Positions 33,053-43,000 are shown, numbered from the stretch's first letter. The stretch is DNA of 45,286 bases from Dialister sp. UBA7295 (GCA_002471975.1 DKQZ01000016.1:1-45286), one strand, 5' to 3'. Notes: generated by a model not told the origin, from the sequence alone. A program made the numbers and translations.

Positions 33053-33832
33053 TCAGTCCTTTTTCCGCCTGAGATTTTCCAGATCCATGGCAGGAGGTGT
33101 GGCAAGGAGAGGGGACGCATTCCAGGGGTGGTCGATGTCCCGTACGCATTCCGTGACGGATTCGTAGGCCGCCCGGGCCAGGGAGGCTCCGAGCTCTGAA
33201 AATGGGCCGGCATCGGTATAGGCCGGTCCTTCCGGATTGCATATGAGTGTAATGCCATCGGTCCCTGTCCCCGTGGCCGGCTTTCCATTGTTTACGTCGG
33301 CAATTCCCAGATCCTGGAGGGCTGCCGTTTTTCCTTCGGTCAGGGTGATGAGGGCCCGGGCCATGATGCCCTCGGGAAGATTTCCATGGAGAAGGATCAT
33401 CATATTGATGGTGCCAATGGGTCCAAAATTTCCATCTTTTTCCCGATAGAGAGCAGGGGAAGAGGCCCGGCAGGCCGTCTTTTCCACTCCTCCCGTAACG
33501 ACGGATTCGACCAGTACATCTCCGCTTCGGATGATTTTATGAGAATAAAGATTGACTTTGGCCGCCGTCAGCAAAACGGCACTTTCCTCAGGGCAGGCGC
33601 CGGCCTTTTCGGCACAGAGTTTCAGGTAGCCTTTCACCGAACCTCCCGGGAAATCCTTTTCCGAGGGATAAAATTCTGTCAGTTTCTGATTCAGGGCAAA
33701 ACGGATCGTCCTGAACCCGCCGCCGTAAATGGCGGTGGACAGGGATTTCTGAAATCTATCGAACCGGATCATCAGCACCTCCGGCATTACCATAAGCCGG
33801 CTGCCGGGGTAAGAGAGAGGAAGAATTTCCAT
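33053..33832 (-). CDS. cbiZ: CbiZ, adenosylcobinamide amidohydrolase
   Basis: The 259-residue protein has the CbiZ core ATGTGTDGITLICNPEG preceded by ITLTEGKTAALQDLGIADV and the upstream YGGGFRTIRFALNQKL. CbiZ removes the aminopropanol side chain from adenosylcobinamide to give adenosylcobyric acid for salvage of cobinamides. ATG 33832 with GGAGG five bases before it is preferred to GTG 33844. It is a single gene here; no cobalamin riboswitch or other salvage gene is near. QueG nearby is a cobalamin enzyme, a link that may be chance. Confidence 0.88.
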   Translation of the reverse strand: MEILPLSYPGSRLMVMPEVLMIRFDRFQKSLSTAIYGGGFRTIRFALNQKLTEFYPSEKDFPGGSVKGYLKLCAEKAGACPEESAVLLTAAKVNLYSHKIIRSGDVLVESVVTGGVEKTACRASSPALYREKDGNFGPIGTINMMILLHGNLPEGIMARALITLTEGKTAALQDLGIADVNNGKPATGTGTDGITLICNPEGPAYTDAGPFSELGASLARAAYESVTECVRDIDHPWNASPLLATPPAMDLENLRRKKD

Positions 33833-33945
33833 GGGAGCCTCCACTATATTTTATTTCATGGGCAGGGAATGAATCATTGAAGTCATTTTAGAAATATGAT
33901 ACCATAGTACTGAATTTTGTGTATATTTTTAAAACAGGAGATTTC

Positions 33946-35274
33946 ATGGTTATATTACCGTATCTTGTTCTGGCAGCCGTGGCGCTGCTGTTTATGATTT
34001 TATCCTACCTTGTGATCTGCGGTTTGCCGAAAAGGGAAAAAGCGGAAGGAATGCCATCTGATGAACCGACGATGGAAATCCCCCGTCCCCGGAAGGCAAA
34101 AAGAGAAGAGCCGAAGAAGCCGGTTGTGGATGAGGCCACCCGTATCATCCATGTGCCTCATCACCAGGAAAAATCTTCCGAACCGGAGGATAATGAAAAA
34201 ACGAAAGTGTTTACAAGAGAAGATTTCGGCGAATCCAGATCGGCCGACGCCTTCTCCTCCAATGCGGCCACCGGGCCATTTCCGGCGGAACCGGAACCCC
34301 GGGTCCTTTCCTCCATGCCGGATCTTCCCACGCTGGAAGAATATTTCATCCGTCACTTCCTGAACCGTTACGGTGCCGTTTCAACGACGGTTGAGCAGGA
34401 TACACGGAAAGTGACAAGACACCTGATCGAAGGGCTCCATATGTCAGGGAAAGAAGCCGTAGATACGCTGACTCATATTATGGTCCAGGAAGCCCTGCAG
34501 AATGCCCAGCGGACCTATGTGATGATGCCGACCCCCGTAGTCATGGAAATGGTGACGGATGCTTTTTCTGATGTGGCTCATGGCAGCCGTTCCGATACGA
34601 AGACGATCCTTGCCTATGATGCCCTGAAAGCCATGCTCCGCATGGAAGAAAGCGAATTCCATGCCCTTTCCCTGCTCCTTATTTTCCATTATTCCAGAAA
34701 TACGGACAATGTGGACGGAGAGCACCTCAAAAAATATACGGAAAAATACATCACTCCCTTCCTGAATAAACTTCCTGACGAATACACGGGTTATCAGCAG
34801 CTGGAATACCTGCACTGCGTATCTCTGGAGAACAAGGATATCCCCTTCGGACAGGTACTCCATGATTCCTATCCCCTCATTTTCTCCTTCCGGGGCTGCA
34901 TGAAAGCAGAACTTATCTCCCTGTACAAAGACTGGCCGGAAGGAACCCTTGTGGCGAGCCTGTATAATTCCTATATGAAACCGGCGGCCGTGGACGAATC
35001 TTCCCTTTCCGGACTTCTTGACGATATGGGCATGGACGATGAATTGACAAGGAGAAATCTCCTGGCTATTCTGGAATCGAGACCGGTTCCCTATGACAGG
35101 AAAGAAATGACCTCCATCCTGGACAAAATTTCTCCGGACCTTTCCAGGCTGCAGGATATCTGGGATACCAGCATGATCCGCCGGTCCTCCCTCACCCTTA
35201 TGGGCATGTATATCGCCAAGATCTGCATCCGCGAAACCATCGGGGAAGACTTTGATTTGAGTCACTGGATGTAA
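33946..35274 (+). CDS. Membrane-anchored protein of unknown function, 442 aa
   Basis: AGGAG precedes ATG 33946. The protein has one N-terminal membrane helix (about 4-24), a long polar linker rich in Pro, Lys and Glu (about 30-130), and a cytoplasmic helical domain (about 140-440) with no catalytic motif that I recognise. The linker contains TRIIHVP and TKVFTRE, and overall the layout resembles a scaffold or a signalling adaptor. It is divergent from cbiZ. Its last codons contain the -35 of the sdaAB promoter. Confidence 0.85.
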   Translation: MVILPYLVLAAVALLFMILSYLVICGLPKREKAEGMPSDEPTMEIPRPRKAKREEPKKPVVDEATRIIHVPHHQEKSSEPEDNEKTKVFTREDFGESRSADAFSSNAATGPFPAEPEPRVLSSMPDLPTLEEYFIRHFLNRYGAVSTTVEQDTRKVTRHLIEGLHMSGKEAVDTLTHIMVQEALQNAQRTYVMMPTPVVMEMVTDAFSDVAHGSRSDTKTILAYDALKAMLRMEESEFHALSLLLIFHYSRNTDNVDGEHLKKYTEKYITPFLNKLPDEYTGYQQLEYLHCVSLENKDIPFGQVLHDSYPLIFSFRGCMKAELISLYKDWPEGTLVASLYNSYMKPAAVDESSLSGLLDDMGMDDELTRRNLLAILESRPVPYDRKEMTSILDKISPDLSRLQDIWDTSMIRRSSLTLMGMYIAKICIRETIGEDFDLSHWM

Positions 35275-35285
35275 ACTGGTATAAT
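35257..35285 (+). promoter_or_regulatory. Promoter of sdaAB-sdaAA
   Basis: TTGAGT at 35257-35262, a 17-base spacer and TATAAT at 35280-35285, with TG at 35277-35278 making an extended -10. Transcription should begin near 35292. Confidence 0.85.
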
Positions 35286-35291
35286 TATAGA

Positions 35292-35377
35292 AGTGAAATA
35301 ATTTCATAGCCATTCGATGATGGATAGGCGAAAGCCATTCACGTTGAGGCAAAATCTGCCGCTTGCGGCAGATTTTT
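35292..35377 (+). promoter_or_regulatory. Structured leader with terminator upstream of sdaAB (candidate attenuator)
   Basis: The predicted transcript has AGCCATTC twice (35308-35315 and 35333-35340), and both copies can pair with GGATAGGC (35322-35329). The later pairing closes the tetraloop GGCGAAAGCC. A strong terminator follows: AAAATCTGCCG (35351-35361), CTTG, CGGCAGATTTT (35366-35376). The sdaAB site lies about ten bases beyond. No known riboswitch class was recognised. Confidence 0.55.
35351..35377 (+). terminator. Intrinsic terminator in sdaAB leader
   Basis: An 11-base stem, AAAATCTGCCG with CGGCAGATTTT, and a CTTG loop, ending in six T. Confidence 0.9.
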
Positions 35378-35398
35378 ATTTTGAGAAAGGAAAAGAAT

Positions 35399-36061
35399 AT
35401 GGGCCTTTTTGACATCATCGGTCCCGTCATGATCGGACCTTCCAGCTCCCATACGGCGGGAGCTGCCCGTATCGGCCTGGCAGCAAGACGAATCCTGGGG
35501 GAACCGGTGAAAAAAGCAAAAATCACTCTCTATGGATCATTTGCAAAGACCGGGAGGGGTCATGGTACGGATCGCGCCCTGGTGGCCGGCCTCATGGGCT
35601 GTACGCCCGATGATACCCGGATACGGGATTCCATTCATCTCGCGGAAGAGCAGGGGATTTCCATACAGTTTGATTTTTCTGATGAAGATATGGGCCACCC
35701 CAATGTGGCAAAAATTGAAGAAACCGGCATATCCGGCAAATCGGTCACCGTCGTCGGCCGCTCTCTTGGGGGAGGACGGATCCTCATTACGTCCATTGAC
35801 GGCTATGATGTGGAAATAACGGGAGAAGAATATTCTTTCCTCACCAGGCATCATGACGTTCCGGGAATCGTGGCCGATGTGACCGCTGTTTTTGCAAAAG
35901 AACATATCAATATTACCACCATGCGGCTCTTTCTCAGGAACAAGAATGATGAGGCCGTCATGATCATCCATACGGACCGCCATATTTCCAAAGCCCTCTG
36001 TGAGGAAATAAAAAATATAAACAGCAATATTATTTCCACCCTGTCACTGGATCTGATTTGA
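35399..36061 (+). CDS. sdaAB: L-serine dehydratase, iron-sulfur-dependent, beta subunit
   Basis: The 220-residue subunit starts MGLFDIIGPVMIGPSSSHTAGAARIG, the family's serine-binding start, and has SFAKTGRGHGTDRALVAGL. A C-terminal ACT domain (about 148-220) begins near HDVPGIVADVTAVFAKEHINI. With the alpha subunit it converts L-serine to pyruvate and ammonia in the cytoplasm through a 4Fe-4S cluster. GAAAGGA precedes ATG 35399. The alpha gene follows after 10 bases. A terminator-bearing leader stands between promoter and start. Confidence 0.95.
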   Translation: MGLFDIIGPVMIGPSSSHTAGAARIGLAARRILGEPVKKAKITLYGSFAKTGRGHGTDRALVAGLMGCTPDDTRIRDSIHLAEEQGISIQFDFSDEDMGHPNVAKIEETGISGKSVTVVGRSLGGGRILITSIDGYDVEITGEEYSFLTRHHDVPGIVADVTAVFAKEHINITTMRLFLRNKNDEAVMIIHTDRHISKALCEEIKNINSNIISTLSLDLI

Positions 36062-36071
36062 GGAGGTCATC

Positions 36072-36962
36072 ATGGTAGAAACTTATCACAGCCTGGAAGA
36101 ACTCCTGATCATGGCAGACCGGGACAGCGTTTCCCCGGGCATCATTGCCTGCCGGGTGGAGGCGGAAGAATCGGGGAGCAGCGTGGAAGCCGTCTGGAGC
36201 CGTATGAAGAGGATGCTTCCCGTTTTCCGGGAATCCATCAAAAAAGGCCTCAGGGATACAGGCAAATCAGCAAGCGGCCTGGTGGGAGGCGACGCATCGA
36301 GACTGTATAACGGGAGTCTCCGGTTTTTGAGCCCCATCAATCGAAAGGCAGCTTCCTATGCCCTGGCCATTGCCGAGGCCAATGCGAAAATGTACAGAAT
36401 CGTGGCCTGTCCTACGGCAGGTTCCTGTGGAATCCTTCCTGCCGTCATCCTGGCAGTGGGAGAAGAAAGTCACTGCAGCGATGACGAACTGACCCGTGCA
36501 CTCTTTACCGCTGCCGGTTTTGGCAAAGTGGTTGCAGAAAAAGCATCAATTGCCGGAGCCGTAGGGGGATGTCAGGCAGAATGCGGGACAGCCTGTGCCA
36601 TGGCTGCGGCGGCAGGAGTCGATTTGCTGCGGGGGAGCAATGAAGAAATGGCCAATGCCTTTGCCCTGGCTTTGAAAAACATTCTTGGACTTGCCTGCGA
36701 TCCCGTGGGAGGACTGGTGGAAGTGCCCTGCGTGAAGCGGAACGCTTTTCATGCTGTCCATGCCATGACAGCTGTCGATATGGCCATGAACGGGATAAAA
36801 AGCGTGATCCCTGCAGATGAAGTCATTGAAGCCATGGGAGATATCGGACGAAGGCTTCCGGTGGAACTGAAGGAAACGAGCCGCGCCGGCCTTGCCATGA
36901 CGGCGACAGGAAAGAAAATCAATGCGGAGCTTCTGAAAAAAGCGCACTGCATGAAACGGTGA
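36072..36962 (+). CDS. sdaAA: L-serine dehydratase, iron-sulfur-dependent, alpha subunit
   Basis: The 296-residue subunit has the cluster and active-site cysteines in CPTAGSCGILPAVI, ECGTACAMAAAAGV and LACDPVGGLVEVPCVKRN. It forms the catalytic 4Fe-4S subunit that eliminates water from L-serine. AGGAGG is seven bases before ATG 36072. Length is typical of the Gram-positive two-subunit type. Serine breakdown to pyruvate is an energy source in asaccharolytic anaerobes. A strong terminator follows. Confidence 0.95.
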   Translation: MVETYHSLEELLIMADRDSVSPGIIACRVEAEESGSSVEAVWSRMKRMLPVFRESIKKGLRDTGKSASGLVGGDASRLYNGSLRFLSPINRKAASYALAIAEANAKMYRIVACPTAGSCGILPAVILAVGEESHCSDDELTRALFTAAGFGKVVAEKASIAGAVGGCQAECGTACAMAAAAGVDLLRGSNEEMANAFALALKNILGLACDPVGGLVEVPCVKRNAFHAVHAMTAVDMAMNGIKSVIPADEVIEAMGDIGRRLPVELKETSRAGLAMTATGKKINAELLKKAHCMKR

Positions 36963-36972
36963 AATCGTTTTG

Positions 36973-37003
36973 AAATCGTGAGACCCCGGTCTCACGATTT
37001 TTT
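36973..37003 (+). terminator. Intrinsic terminator
   Basis: AAATCGTGAGACC (36973-36985) pairs with GGTCTCACGATTT (36988-37000), followed by more T. Confidence 0.92.
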
Positions 37004-37084
37004 CATGGTTCCGGTCTTTTCCTTTTACAAATGATTCTTTATGTGTCAAAATAGAATAGGTAAATTATATACAGGAGGCGCCGC

Positions 37085-37246
37085 ATGGAGCTCAATTTCA
37101 TATTTCTTGCTCTGGGGCTTCTCATGACCCTCTGGTCCTGGCATTCCGTTTTGGGAAAGAAGGAAAAGGACAGTCCGTACATGGCGATTTTTCTGGGAGC
37201 GGCCGTGACTGCCCTCATGTGGATTGCTGTTCTTTATATGTTTTAG
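37085..37246 (+). CDS. Small membrane protein, 53 aa
   Basis: AGGAGG precedes ATG 37085 and the frame closes with TAG at 37244-37246, ten bases before the next ATG. The protein has two hydrophobic helices (MELNFIFLALGLLMTLWSW and YMAIFLGAAVTALMWIAVLYM) joined by a short basic loop (GKKEKD), so it should form a membrane hairpin. No family recognised. It is the first gene of a tight run continuing into the DUF1638 and jet genes. Confidence 0.8.
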   Translation: MELNFIFLALGLLMTLWSWHSVLGKKEKDSPYMAIFLGAAVTALMWIAVLYMF

Positions 37247-37256
37247 AGGAGTAACT

Positions 37257-37919
37257 ATGGCTGGTACCGTGATTCTTGCGTGCCCCACCCTTGGGGTTGA
37301 ACTGAAAGAAGCAATGAAAGAAGAAAATTCGAGGGCAGTGGTCTATTTCATGCCTCCCGGACTTCACCGGGACCCGAAGGCCCTCCATCACTATGTACAG
37401 AATGCGGTGGATCATTTCTATAATGTTGACAGGATCGTAGTCTGCACGACGGGCTGCGGGGGTGGAAATATTGGAATCAAAGCCACCACGGCTCCCCTCA
37501 TTTATCCGAAAACAAGAGACTGCCTGGACATCCTCCTTTCCGGGGATTCCCTGAAAGACCTGAAACGGGACATGATGGGCGTCTTCCTCACGGAAGGATG
37601 GATGGAATTCATGAAGGAATCGCATATCGACTTTGATAAGCTGAAACAGAAAATGGGCGAAACCAAAGCAAGGATGTACCTCATGAAGCTGTACTCCGTG
37701 ATTCATGATTTCTATATCATCGATACCGGCTGCTATGATATCGAACCGGTAAAGGAATACATTATTCCTCTCGTCAGACTGGTGGAAGGAGAGCTTCATA
37801 TCGTACCCGGACATTACGGCATTCTCCGCAAGATGGCAAGAGAACAGTTTGACGACGATTTCTTTACTGTCCCTGTGGGAGAAACGGTGAAATCCGATTC
37901 CTTCCCCTCCAATTTCTGA
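37257..37919 (+). CDS. DUF1638-family protein
   Basis: The 220-residue protein matches DUF1638: MAGTVILACPTLGVELKEAM, then DRIVVCTTGCGGGNIGIKA with GCGGGNIG, LIYPKTRDCLDILLSG and FLTEGWMEF. Conserved Cys residues at the start of the motif and in RDC look like metal or thiol ligands. The family occurs near corrinoid methyltransferases in other organisms, but no function is established. GGAG precedes ATG 37257; jetA begins 14 bases after the stop, so it is likely co-transcribed with the Wadjet genes. Confidence 0.85.
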   Translation: MAGTVILACPTLGVELKEAMKEENSRAVVYFMPPGLHRDPKALHHYVQNAVDHFYNVDRIVVCTTGCGGGNIGIKATTAPLIYPKTRDCLDILLSGDSLKDLKRDMMGVFLTEGWMEFMKESHIDFDKLKQKMGETKARMYLMKLYSVIHDFYIIDTGCYDIEPVKEYIIPLVRLVEGELHIVPGHYGILRKMAREQFDDDFFTVPVGETVKSDSFPSNF

Positions 37920-37933
37920 TTACAGGTGATCTT

Positions 37934-39412
37934 ATGGCTAAAGATGAATTCATGTCGCAGGAAAATCTGGCCCTCCTCCGGGGAAACAGTCCTTCCTGGA
38001 AACTGCTGGCATCAGACGATGCCCCTTTCTGCTGCGCATTTTTATATCATGAATTCCTTGAAAATAATGTGAGAAATCTTCCCGAGGCCCGGCTGGTCCT
38101 GGATATGCGTGCCTTTCTGGAGGAAAAGCACAGCTTTATGAAGGAAGAAATACCGCCTGAGGAAAGCTTATCTGATGAGGCACGCTTTTACCTCCGGAAA
38201 TGGTCCGACGGCGATCATCGCTGGCTTCGGCGGTTTTATCAGAACCGGGTTACCTGCTATGACCTGACTGCGCCGGCCCAGAAAGCGGTGGAATGGCTGG
38301 AGAGCCTCAAGAGCCGGTCTTTCATCGGCACCGAATCCAGACTTCATACCTTCTTCCACCTGCTCCATGAAATCGAGCACCAGGCCAATCCGTCAAAGAA
38401 AGCAAGACTGGAATATCTGGAGGCACAGAAGGAAGAAATTGAAAATAAAATTGCGCTCCTTAAAAGGGGCGGCAAAGTGGATGTCCTGGACGACGTACAG
38501 ATTAAAGAACGATTCATGGAAGCCGTGGATATTGCCAATGGCATCCTGTCCGATTTCCGTGAAGTGAAAGATAAATTCCAGCAGATTTATACGGAATTCC
38601 GGGATGAAGTGAACGAATGGGAACATGGCAAGGGAGCCCTTCTGGAGCAGTTCATCGCGGACCGCGAAATTATTGAGGAATCAGAGCAGGGAAAGAGCTT
38701 CCATGCCTTCTTCGACTATCTCATGGCTTTTTCCCAGCAGCAGGATTTTGACGAAACCATGAAGAAAATCCTCAGGCTGAAAGCCCTTGCCCGGGAGACG
38801 AACCGCTACGATGCCCTTCATATCCGTTCAGCCTGGGTGGACGGGGCGGAAGACGTGCAGGAAACGATAGCCAAACTTTCCGAGCAGATCAGCTGGTACG
38901 TCAATGAAAACAATCTGCAGGAAAAGAAAAATATTTATTTCCAGATCAAAGGGGTGGAGAAAAAAGCGCTGGCCATGAAAGGCTTCGAACCGAAGGAGAA
39001 AGACTTCATGTTTCTCAATGACGCGGCGCCCACGGTGAACCTTCCCATGGAAAGGACTCTCCATATGCCCCCGGTGAAAATGGAACTGGATGCCCATGCG
39101 CTCAAAGAAGGAACGTATTCCGGAAGCCTGGAAGCCATTTTCAATCAGGTTTATATCGATAAGCCGCTTCTCCGCCAGCATATAGAGGATTTGCTGGAAA
39201 CCAGGCGTCAGGTGACGCTGAAGGAAGTGCTCGATGCCTATCCCCTGGAGAAGGGGCTCCTTGAGCTTCTGGGCTATCTGGAAATCGCAAAGAAAGAAAA
39301 TCACCAGTTCCTGCCCGTAAAGGACCGGATATTTTTCACGGGAATCGATGGCCGCAGCCGTTTCGTGCTGATGGAACGGATCCTGTTTAAAAGGGAGAAT
39401 ATGAATGGATAA
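37934..39412 (+). CDS. jetA: JetA, Wadjet system kleisin-type subunit
   Basis: The 492-residue protein is predominantly helical with an N-terminal winged-helix region, a central coiled-coil stretch (about 155-250, RLEYLEAQKEEIENKIALLKRG) and a C-terminal winged helix (about 420-485, LLETRRQVTLKEVLDAYPLEKGLLELLGYLEIA). This fits the MukF-like kleisin of type I Wadjet (JetA). In the complex it bridges the two SMC arms. Identity rests mainly on length, domain layout and gene order with a clear SMC and Toprim gene. Its end overlaps jetB by eight bases. Confidence 0.88.
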   Translation: MAKDEFMSQENLALLRGNSPSWKLLASDDAPFCCAFLYHEFLENNVRNLPEARLVLDMRAFLEEKHSFMKEEIPPEESLSDEARFYLRKWSDGDHRWLRRFYQNRVTCYDLTAPAQKAVEWLESLKSRSFIGTESRLHTFFHLLHEIEHQANPSKKARLEYLEAQKEEIENKIALLKRGGKVDVLDDVQIKERFMEAVDIANGILSDFREVKDKFQQIYTEFRDEVNEWEHGKGALLEQFIADREIIEESEQGKSFHAFFDYLMAFSQQQDFDETMKKILRLKALARETNRYDALHIRSAWVDGAEDVQETIAKLSEQISWYVNENNLQEKKNIYFQIKGVEKKALAMKGFEPKEKDFMFLNDAAPTVNLPMERTLHMPPVKMELDAHALKEGTYSGSLEAIFNQVYIDKPLLRQHIEDLLETRRQVTLKEVLDAYPLEKGLLELLGYLEIAKKENHQFLPVKDRIFFTGIDGRSRFVLMERILFKRENMNG

Positions 39413-40013
39413 AACGGAGACTCTATTTTCGACAACCCTGATCAGCCTGCTTTCCGGAATCGTCATGAAAAATGGGAATGCGGAAATATGGAATACCATC
39501 ATGAGCAAACAGTACCTCATCGATGAGTACATGGCAAAAATCGGTCTCTCTCTGGTCATTGATGAGGATGGGGGCTATGCGTTCCTGAAGCAGAATGACG
39601 GGGATGAACTGCCCCACCTGGTGAAGCGCCAGCCACTCTCTTTCCGCATGAGCCTTTTTCTCGTGCTCCTCCGGAACGAAATCAATGAATACGACAGTGC
39701 CACGGGAGAAGGAAATCTGGTGGTGCGGGAAGAAGACATGGTCCGCCGCATGAAGCCCTATTTCCCGGAAGTCACGGATGAAGTGAAATTTACGAATTCC
39801 ATCGACCGCTGTATTTCCAAAGCCCTGGAAATGAAAATCCTGATGCCCGTTAAGGACAACGAGGAGGAATTTGAAGTACAGCCCATCCTGCGCCGTCTGG
39901 TGGATGCGGAATGGCTGTCCGGCTTCAACAGGGAAATGGAACGATACATGGAAGAAAATGGTATTTCCATGAAGGAAACGGAAGAGGAGGATAAGAAAGA
40001 TGAACCTGTTTAA
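39405..40013 (+). CDS. jetB: JetB, Wadjet system KITE subunit (DUF4194)
   Basis: The 202-residue protein is of the MukE-like DUF4194 type: two winged-helix halves, with LPHLVKRQPLSFRMSLFLVLLRNEINEYD and the later FEVQPILRRLVDAEWLSGFNREMERYMEE. KITE proteins dimerise and bind the kleisin. The gene overlaps jetA by eight bases and jetC by fourteen, so all are translated as one unit. AGGGAG lies upstream within jetA. Confidence 0.9.
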   Translation: MDKTETLFSTTLISLLSGIVMKNGNAEIWNTIMSKQYLIDEYMAKIGLSLVIDEDGGYAFLKQNDGDELPHLVKRQPLSFRMSLFLVLLRNEINEYDSATGEGNLVVREEDMVRRMKPYFPEVTDEVKFTNSIDRCISKALEMKILMPVKDNEEEFEVQPILRRLVDAEWLSGFNREMERYMEENGISMKETEEEDKKDEPV

Positions 40014-43000
40014 TCCTGCTTCCCGGAGAGGCGATGTACAGGCGGGTTTCCGCATGAAAAGGCTGGAAGTGTACAACTGGGGCACTTTTGATGGCGCGGT
40101 ATGGCCTTTTGAGCTGGGCGGAGAGACTTCCCTTCTCACCGGTGAAATCGGTTCCGGTAAATCCACCCTGGTCGATGCCATCCTGACGCTTCTCATTCCC
40201 CAGCAGAAAATCACCTACAATAAGGCCGCTGACTCCAGCAGCCGTGAAAGATCCCTCAACTCCTATGTCCGCGGCTATTATGCGAAGAGAAGCAATGCGG
40301 AAGGGGTGGAAGAACCGGTGGCCCTCCGCGATAAAAACCAGTATTCCGTCATCCTCGGAGTGTTTGGAGATGACATGAATGATACCCGGGTGACCCTGGC
40401 CCAGGTCTTTTACTTCACCTCGGGGAGCGACAAACCTTCCCGTTTCTATGTGGCAGCGGAACGGAATCTTTCCATAAAGAAAAATTTCGGCAATTTCGGC
40501 AGGAATATCACGGACCTGAAGAAGAAACTGAAAAAAGAATATGGCGTCCACCTGTTCAATGAATACAGCAGCTATGCGGTGAAATTCAAATCCCTTTTCG
40601 GCATCGTCCAGGATAATGCGCTGGACCTTTTCCAGCAGACCGTTTCCATGAAAAAAGTGAACGGCATCACCGATTTCGTCCGCAAAAACATGCTGGGCGA
40701 AGTGGATATGAATGAGATGGAAAACAATATCCAGCACCTTCTAACCCGTTTCCATGATCTGAAGAGCATTCATGATGCCATCGTGCGGGACCGGGAGAAA
40801 ATGGATATCCTGGCACCCCTGATCGATGCCTCTGCCAAAGTGGATGAATGCATCCTGAAAGGGCAGCAGTATGACCTCATGGCCGAAGGGACCGAATCCT
40901 ACCTGGCCAGGGAAGAGAAAAAACTGCTGGATGAAGAACTGGAGAAATGCCATCGTCTGGAAAATGACATCAACCGCCGCCTTACATCGCTGGAAGAAGA
41001 TTCCATCCATATTTCCAACGATATGGATAACAAGAAAAAGGAAATGTGGGAAAATGGCGGCGCCCGTCTGGACAGCGCCAAAAGGGACCTGGCGGCCTAT
41101 GAAAAGGACCTTCGCCTGGTGACAAGAAATGCTTCCGCTTTCCGCCTGCTGGCAGAGAAAATCGGCCTGTCCCTTCCGGAAAGCCTGGATGAATTCATGG
41201 ATATCAGGAAACAGGCGGAAAAACTGTCTGAAAAACTGAAAAACGACTATGACCGGCTGGACGAGAAGAAATTTGAAGCCGACAGCCGGGAAAGGGATAT
41301 CGTAGAAAAAATCGGCCAGGACAGGAGTGAACTGGAATCTTTGAAAAAACGGGATTCCAATATTCCTGAAAGATTCATTGAAATCCGTCATCAGCTGGCC
41401 ATGGATCTCGTGGTGCCGGAAAGTGATATGCCCTTTGCCGGGGAAATTATGGAAGTGAAGCCGTCCCAGCAGAAATGGGAGGGGGCCCTGGAACGTCTCC
41501 TTTCTGAATTCGGCATATCCATGCTGGTGCCGGAGTCCCTTTATGGAAAAGTCATTGGCTGGATGGAGCATCATTTCCTGAAACAGCGCATCGTTTACTA
41601 CCGGGTAGACGAATATACAAGACCCGTAACCATGGCAGATCTTCCTGAAAAGGCAGCAGCCCGGAAACTCAACATTAAAAAAGATTCTCCCTATGCCGCC
41701 TGGCTGGCATCGGAACTTTATCACCGGTTTGACCATATCTGCGCCGATACGGCCGGGGAATTCTCTGAAGCTCCCTTTGCCATTTCCCCGGAAGGCCAGA
41801 TCAAATCCCAGGGAAGAAGACATAAGAAAGATGACCGGTACCGCATTGATGACCGTCGTCATTATGTGCTGGGATTTTCCAATAAAGAGAAAATCGTCCT
41901 CATCACGAAAGAACTGGCTGCCCTTGCGAAAGACCGTGAAAAAGCGGCCGCCGAAGTACAGAAGCTGAAAGGGGCAAGAGACCTCTGCATCGGCAGGATG
42001 AATGCAGCGGAATCCCTTCTCAAAACGGATAACTTCAAAGACATCGACCAGCATTCTTTTGAAAAACGGGTGGCAGAGCAGAAATCGCTCATTAAGAGCC
42101 TCACTGCCAATGACAACGTCCTTTCCCGTCTGGAAGTGGAAATCAAGAAACTGCAGAAAGAACTCGCTGAAAACCGGCACACCATGGACGAAGCCCGCAG
42201 CGAAAAAGGCAGGATCCTGAATCAGATTGAAACTCACGAGGCCAGGAAGAAAGTGGTGGAAACCATTCTCTCCAAGACGCCGGAAATCATTCAGACAAAG
42301 GCCTTCGCCCTTCTGGATGAACACCGGCAGGACATCATCGGGAAAGGTTTCTTCACCCTGAAATCCATGGGCGACAAGACAGGACAGTACGGGAAATGGA
42401 TTCGTGAAAACAGGGGTAAGAACGAGGCGGAAGAAAAACTTCATACCGAGGAAACCATGAAGAGAATGAATCAGTACCTCCGCTACCTTACCGAGCACAA
42501 TGAGTCGGATCCAAACCTGACCACCGAAATGAACGGGGCCAACCGGAATGAGTACAAGGAAATATTCCGGCGGATTAAGGAAGACGATCTGCCTAAACTT
42601 CTTCCGAAATTTAAAAAACGGCTTCGTGAAAACACGATCCAGGACATGGCCATTTTCCAGTCGAAGCTTCTGGGCACAAGGGATACGATTACCGGGAAAA
42701 TTGACGAAATCAACCATTCTCTTTATGATACGGACTATAACGAAGGCCATTACATCAAAATCGAATGCCTGGAGACCACAAATCAGGAAATCAGGACTTT
42801 CCGGCAGGAACTCCGCAAATGTACGGACAGCGCCGTCTATGGCACCGAAGACAATTACAATGAGGAAAAATTCCTGGAAATAGAAAAAATCCTGGACCGC
42901 TTCAGCGCCAGCCGGCCGGGCTTTGCGGAAGATGATACGAGGTGGACCCGGTTCGTCACGGACGTACGAAACTGGTTTACCTTTGCCGTATCGGAACGGA

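Noticed and set aside
35292..35350. Glycine, SAM or c-di-GMP riboswitch in the sdaAB leader
   Set aside because: None of the conserved cores of these classes is present; kept only as an unassigned leader.
34444..35526. A 360-codon minus-strand frame spanning the unknown membrane protein, the leader and sdaAB
   Set aside because: It crosses two convincing plus-strand genes and a promoter/terminator region, and shows no protein-like motif.
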